DNA of 7,479 bases. Source: an uncultured Geobacter sp. GTDB taxonomy: Bacteria > Desulfobacterota > Desulfuromonadia > Geobacterales > Geobacteraceae. The notes under the pieces were generated by a model. It worked only from the letters and a program-made list of their open reading frames with translations. It had not been told where the DNA came from and ran no database searches. Made by a program: the position numbers and the translations under genes. This document shows positions 4,595 to 7,479 of this stretch, piece after piece (positions within the stretch are counted from its first letter, which is position 1; the number at the start of each line of letters is the position of its first letter). The DNA is taken from the NCBI GenBank assembly GCA_937886325.1, contig CALABV010000040.1:1-7479 (forward strand), given 5' to 3'.

Positions 4595-5088
4595 GTGACG
4601 GAATCGTTCTCCTTGCGGCGCGCCTTTCGGTCAAGCAGGAGCTTCTTGAAAAACTCGTTCTACTTCTGGACAGGGAAAGAGAGATGATTGTTCAGTTGAA
4701 CGCGACCGGCATAGAGGAAGAGCGGGGAAACAAGCTGGCCCTCATCGAACGTCTCGGCCTGGCGAAAGCCGACTGCGGAAAGGCGCTTGAAGATGCCTTG
4801 CTGGAAGTCGGTCTTCCCCGTGACGCCACCCTATCCTCCCTTGCCGCGGCGGTCGAGCCCCAGCGGGGCGCCGACCTTTCCGCGATCCGCGCGCGGCTTG
4901 TCGAGCTAATCGATGCCCTGAACAGGAGCAACAGGCTCAACCGCGATCTTCTCTACGGTTCCCTGCGAATGGTGAATCGCTCCCTTGATTTCTACAACAA
5001 CAGCCTGGGCGGCGCGAGGACATACTGCGGGGCCGGACGAATGGTCCAGGGCGTCGCGGGCGGCAGGCTGGTCAGCGGAGAGATCTGA
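4591..5088 (+). CDS. flgN: FlgN, export chaperone for FlgK and FlgL
   Basis: This 165-residue, mostly helical protein is the cytoplasmic chaperone that keeps the hook-filament junction proteins FlgK and FlgL soluble and delivers them to the flagellar export gate. FlgN proteins diverge strongly, so the call rests on pattern and context. There is a long heptad-rich helix over about residues 8-75 (LSVKQELLEKLVLLLDRERE). The C-terminal helix contains the family's signature run of Asn/Arg and Leu (LNRSNRLNRDLLYGSLRMVN). A YNN then TY-x2-GAGR tail resembles the TYG-G ending of FlgN. Its ATG overlaps the flgM stop (ATGA), with GGGGA at 4580-4584 as binding site. Its stop overlaps the flgK start by 1 nt, and its two clients come next. 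Confidence 0.87.
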   Translation: MSDGIVLLAARLSVKQELLEKLVLLLDREREMIVQLNATGIEEERGNKLALIERLGLAKADCGKALEDALLEVGLPRDATLSSLAAAVEPQRGADLSAIRARLVELIDALNRSNRLNRDLLYGSLRMVNRSLDFYNNSLGGARTYCGAGRMVQGVAGGRLVSGEI

Positions 5089-6521
5089 TGGGCATCAACA
5101 GTCTTCTCAATATCGCCACCTCAGGTATCACGATGTCACGTGTCGCCATCGAGGTGACAAGCGAGAATATCGCCAATGTCAACACCGACGGATACTCTCG
5201 GCAGACCGTCGTGTTCAAGACCGGTCCCATCAATAACGCCAACGGCTTTCCCCTCGGCACCGGCGTGCAGTTGGCCTCGGTGCAGCGCAACCACGACGAA
5301 CTGCTTCAACTGCAACTGGTGAAGGGAAACAGCTCGTACGGCGAAAGCTCGGTAAAAGAGACGGCCCTGGACCAGATTGAGCCATTTTTCAATGAGCTCT
5401 CGACCGAAGGGCTCGGCCAGTCGGTGCAGGACTTTTTCGATTCCTGGCAGGATCTGTCGACAAACGCGTCCGGGACCGCTGAGCGGCAGACGGTGCTCTC
5501 CCGATCCCAGACCCTGGTGGATACGTTTCACAGGATGAGCACCAATCTTGGCGACTCGCTGAAAAACGCGGACAGTTCCCTTGACGGAATCACCCGGAGC
5601 ATAACCGATGCGGCCAAGAGCATCGCGTCGCTGAACGAGCAGATTCTCCAGACCGAACGCCTGGGCGGCAACGCAAACGAATTGAGGGACCAGCGGGACT
5701 ACCGGATTCAGGAGCTGGCCACAAAGGTCGATGTCAGCTATTCCGAACAGAGTGACGGAACCATGACAGTCAGCCTGCCGGGGGGGGAGACGCTCGTCGA
5801 GGGAAACAGGTACGCTACGGTCGCGACCGAGGACGTTTCGTCGACCGGTCTGAACAGGATCATGTTCACCCCCATCGGCGGAGGCGCGTCCACCGATGTG
5901 ACTGCGACCATCGGCGGAACCGACAACAGCCGGGGAGAGATCGGCGGCACGCTCCAGGTGAGAGACGAGATCGTGCCCGGATATCTGGCGCGGCTCGACG
6001 AGATGGCGAACCAACTGGTCACCGCGGTTAATTCTCAGCACAACAGCGGCTACGGGCTTGACGGCACTCAGAACAATTTCTTTGATCCGGCAGGCGTGAC
6101 CAGCGCCACCATCAGCCTCAACGGGGCTCTGACCCCTGACAAGATTGCCGCCGCGGGCCAGGATCCCACTTCTTTCCTCAGCGGTCCGGGGGACAACGAG
6201 AACGCCCTGGCGCTTGCGCAACTGAAGAATGCGTCCCTCACGTTTACCGTGGATGGGACATCGACGACATCCACTGTTTCCAGTTACTACAGCGCCCTTG
6301 TCAGCAAGGTCGGGGTCGATACGCAGAACGCGGAAAACACGACGTTGCAGAACCAGAGTTTCCTCAAACAGCTCAATACCCTGCGTGAATCCAATTCAGG
6401 GGTATCGCTGGACGAGGAACTGACCAACCTGATCAAGTACCAGCGTGCCTTCGAGGCTTCGGCGCGGATGATTACCGCGGCATCGGACATGCTGGATACG
6501 GTTATGGGCATGATCCGCTAA
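5088..6521 (+). CDS. flgK: FlgK, hook-associated protein 1
   Basis: This 477-residue protein is the first of two proteins that join the hook to the filament. The N-terminal rod/hook motif is clear: LNIATSGITMSRVAIEV, then TSENIANVNTDGYSRQTVVF at about residues 25-44. A helical region follows (QSVQDFFDSWQDLSTNASG, then RQTVLSRSQTLVDTFHRMS). The Ser/Gly/Thr-rich middle at about 210-400 is the variable outer domain. The C-terminal helix is typical (GVSLDEELTNLIKYQRAFEA, then ASARMITAASDMLDTVMGMIR in two pieces). It is shorter than the 547 residues of E. coli FlgK, mainly in the middle. There is no signal peptide, consistent with type III export. ATG 5088 shares its A with the flgN stop, and GGAGAG at 5077-5082 is the binding site. 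A G8 tract lies at residues 231-233. Confidence 0.97.
   Translation: MGINSLLNIATSGITMSRVAIEVTSENIANVNTDGYSRQTVVFKTGPINNANGFPLGTGVQLASVQRNHDELLQLQLVKGNSSYGESSVKETALDQIEPFFNELSTEGLGQSVQDFFDSWQDLSTNASGTAERQTVLSRSQTLVDTFHRMSTNLGDSLKNADSSLDGITRSITDAAKSIASLNEQILQTERLGGNANELRDQRDYRIQELATKVDVSYSEQSDGTMTVSLPGGETLVEGNRYATVATEDVSSTGLNRIMFTPIGGGASTDVTATIGGTDNSRGEIGGTLQVRDEIVPGYLARLDEMANQLVTAVNSQHNSGYGLDGTQNNFFDPAGVTSATISLNGALTPDKIAAAGQDPTSFLSGPGDNENALALAQLKNASLTFTVDGTSTTSTVSSYYSALVSKVGVDTQNAENTTLQNQSFLKQLNTLRESNSGVSLDEELTNLIKYQRAFEASARMITAASDMLDTVMGMIR
5780..5787 (+). repeat. G8 homopolymer tract inside flgK
   Basis: Eight consecutive G residues cover the end of a Pro codon, two GGG Gly codons and the first base of a Glu codon. 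Loss of one G would move translation into a frame with TGA at 5851-5853, truncating FlgK to roughly half length. Tracts of this length are candidates for slipped-strand switching, but there is only one sequence here, so variability is not shown. Confidence 0.9.
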
Positions 6522-6532
6522 GGGGAGGGGAT

Positions 6533-7423
6533 ATGAGAGTTACTCCGGGTATGACGGCGGATAACGCGCTGTATAATCTTCAGAAGGGGAGAACGGTGCT
6601 GGGGCGCTTGCAGGAGCAGATTGCATCCGGCGCCGTGATAAATCGGCCCAGCGACGACCCCATTACCACCCGGCAGTTGCTGAATGTTGAAAGCAAACTG
6701 GAGGAGGGAGAACAGTATCTGAGCAACATCAGCAAGGGAGACCTCTGGCTGAACATGTCCGAAACCGCGCTGGAAGGAATGGTTGATGTTCTCGCGCAGT
6801 CGAGGAAGGTGGCCGGAACCGTTGGAAGCGGCAGCGCGGACTCCACCGTCAGGCAAAACGCGGTTTCCCAGTTGACGGAACTGAAAAAGCAGCTGATTGA
6901 CATGGGAAATACTCAACTGGGCGATCAGTACCTGTTCGCCGGTTTCAAGACGGACACCGCACCGTTCTCAAGGAGCGACAACACCTACCACGGTTCCAGT
7001 GACGACATTTCCGTAGAGATCGACCAGGGATCCCTCGCGGCGATAAACATTACCGGCGACTCGCTGCTGAAGGGCACGGGCAGCTACGGATCCGTCGATA
7101 TTCTCCAGACATTCGACAACCTGATAACGGCAATAAACAATAATGACTCATCGTCTATTCAAACTGAGGCGGCAAAGCTGGACGATGCCATGAAGCAGGT
7201 TTCCAATGCCATCAGCGATGTGGGAGGCAGGTTGAACCGGCTTGAAAACGCTCAGACGATGGTAACCCGGGACCAGTCAACTCTCACGGGCATCATATCC
7301 GATACCCAGGGAGTTGACATGATACAGGCGGCGGTGGATCTCAATCAGCAGCAGACGGCGTTCGAGGCAGCCCTGTCGGCAACGGCGAAGATCAGCCAGC
7401 TATCGCTGCTTGATTATCTGTGA
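6533..7423 (+). CDS. flgL: FlgL, hook-associated protein 3
   Basis: This 296-residue protein is the second junction protein, lying between FlgK and the flagellin filament and belonging to the flagellin superfamily. The N-terminal flagellin-like helix is evident: LYNLQKGRTVLGRLQEQIAS, then GAVINRPSDDPI, a near match to the flagellin NRPSDDP motif. The pattern LQYLFAG-F is seen as DQYLFAGFKT near residue 140. The C-terminal flagellin helix covers about residues 225-296 (ISDVGGRLNRLENAQ, then VDLNQQQTAFEAALSATAKI). Length is near the E. coli value of 317, with a short variable middle. The start at ATG 6533 has a purine-rich binding site, AGGGGAGGGG at 6521-6530, which begins on the last base of the flgK stop codon. 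Only 11 nt separate the two genes, so they are cotranscribed. Confidence 0.96.
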   Translation: MRVTPGMTADNALYNLQKGRTVLGRLQEQIASGAVINRPSDDPITTRQLLNVESKLEEGEQYLSNISKGDLWLNMSETALEGMVDVLAQSRKVAGTVGSGSADSTVRQNAVSQLTELKKQLIDMGNTQLGDQYLFAGFKTDTAPFSRSDNTYHGSSDDISVEIDQGSLAAINITGDSLLKGTGSYGSVDILQTFDNLITAINNNDSSSIQTEAAKLDDAMKQVSNAISDVGGRLNRLENAQTMVTRDQSTLTGIISDTQGVDMIQAAVDLNQQQTAFEAALSATAKISQLSLLDYL

Positions 7424-7479
7424 CCTTTTCACGCGTCTTGATCAAGCCTTTCCATTGTTGCCTGTTGATAACGTTTCCC
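7424..7479. other. Right-edge non-coding stretch after flgL
   Basis: These 56 nt hold no recognised gene start, T-tailed hairpin or promoter. The only structure is a 10-bp palindrome, CTTGATCAAG, at 7437-7446. Clusters of this order often continue with csrA, fliW and flagellin, but nothing in the visible bases confirms that. Confidence 0.4.

Noticed and set aside
5136..6221. A long open frame on the minus strand (361 codons) opposite flgK.
   Set aside because: Its sequence shows no family resemblance, and it is antisense to a clear FlgK. Long antisense frames are common opposite GC-rich genes.
7437..7446. CTTGATCAAG palindrome after flgL as an operator or terminator.
   Set aside because: Ten base pairs without flanking symmetry or a T-tract is too little to support a function.

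Overview
The window is a stretch of a flagellar gene cluster, all on the plus strand, from a motile Gram-negative bacterium. The genes follow the order flgF(3' end)-flgG-flgA-flgH-flgI-flgJ-flgM-flgN-flgK-flgL. The L-ring lipoprotein (FlgH) and P-ring protein (FlgI) imply an outer membrane and a peptidoglycan layer. The gene order, a FlgJ that lacks the muramidase domain, the moderately high GC and the heptamer repeats in the gaps together suggest a deltaproteobacterium (Desulfobacterota). That assignment is an inference from memory of such clusters, not the result of a search.

Positions 1-3661 hold the early hook-basal-body genes. Eight codons at the left edge look like the end of flgF (proximal rod). 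Then come flgG (distal rod), flgA (P-ring chaperone), flgH and flgI. This half is loosely packed. Its gaps carry low-complexity DNA built on 7-bp units: a perfect 12-copy GGCAAAR array and an 18-bp palindrome before flgG, degenerate GTCGAAC and CGACGAA heptads in opposing arms before flgH, and CGGATAA-like units before flgI. Each repeat block stops just short of a Shine-Dalgarno sequence of the form GAGGTT.

Positions 3662-3873 are the largest gap (212 bp). Its left part shows only weak repeats. Its right end carries two A-tracts spaced 11 bp apart, followed by a strong candidate sigma-28 (FliA) promoter, TAAAGTTT-N11-TTCGATAG, ending 7 bp before the flgJ start codon.

Positions 3874-7423 are compact: flgJ, flgM (anti-sigma-28), flgN (chaperone for FlgK and FlgL), flgK and flgL (hook-filament junction). 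flgM-flgN and flgN-flgK overlap, and flgK-flgL are 11 nt apart. A sigma-28 promoter here would place FliA's own inhibitor, plus the junction proteins needed once the hook is finished, under FliA control. The last 56 nt hold no recognised gene.

All genes belong to well-known families, and I see no new protein system. The unusual material is non-coding: different heptamer repeats in successive gaps of one operon, the placement of the sigma-28 promoter over the flgJ ribosome-binding site, and a G8 tract inside flgK.
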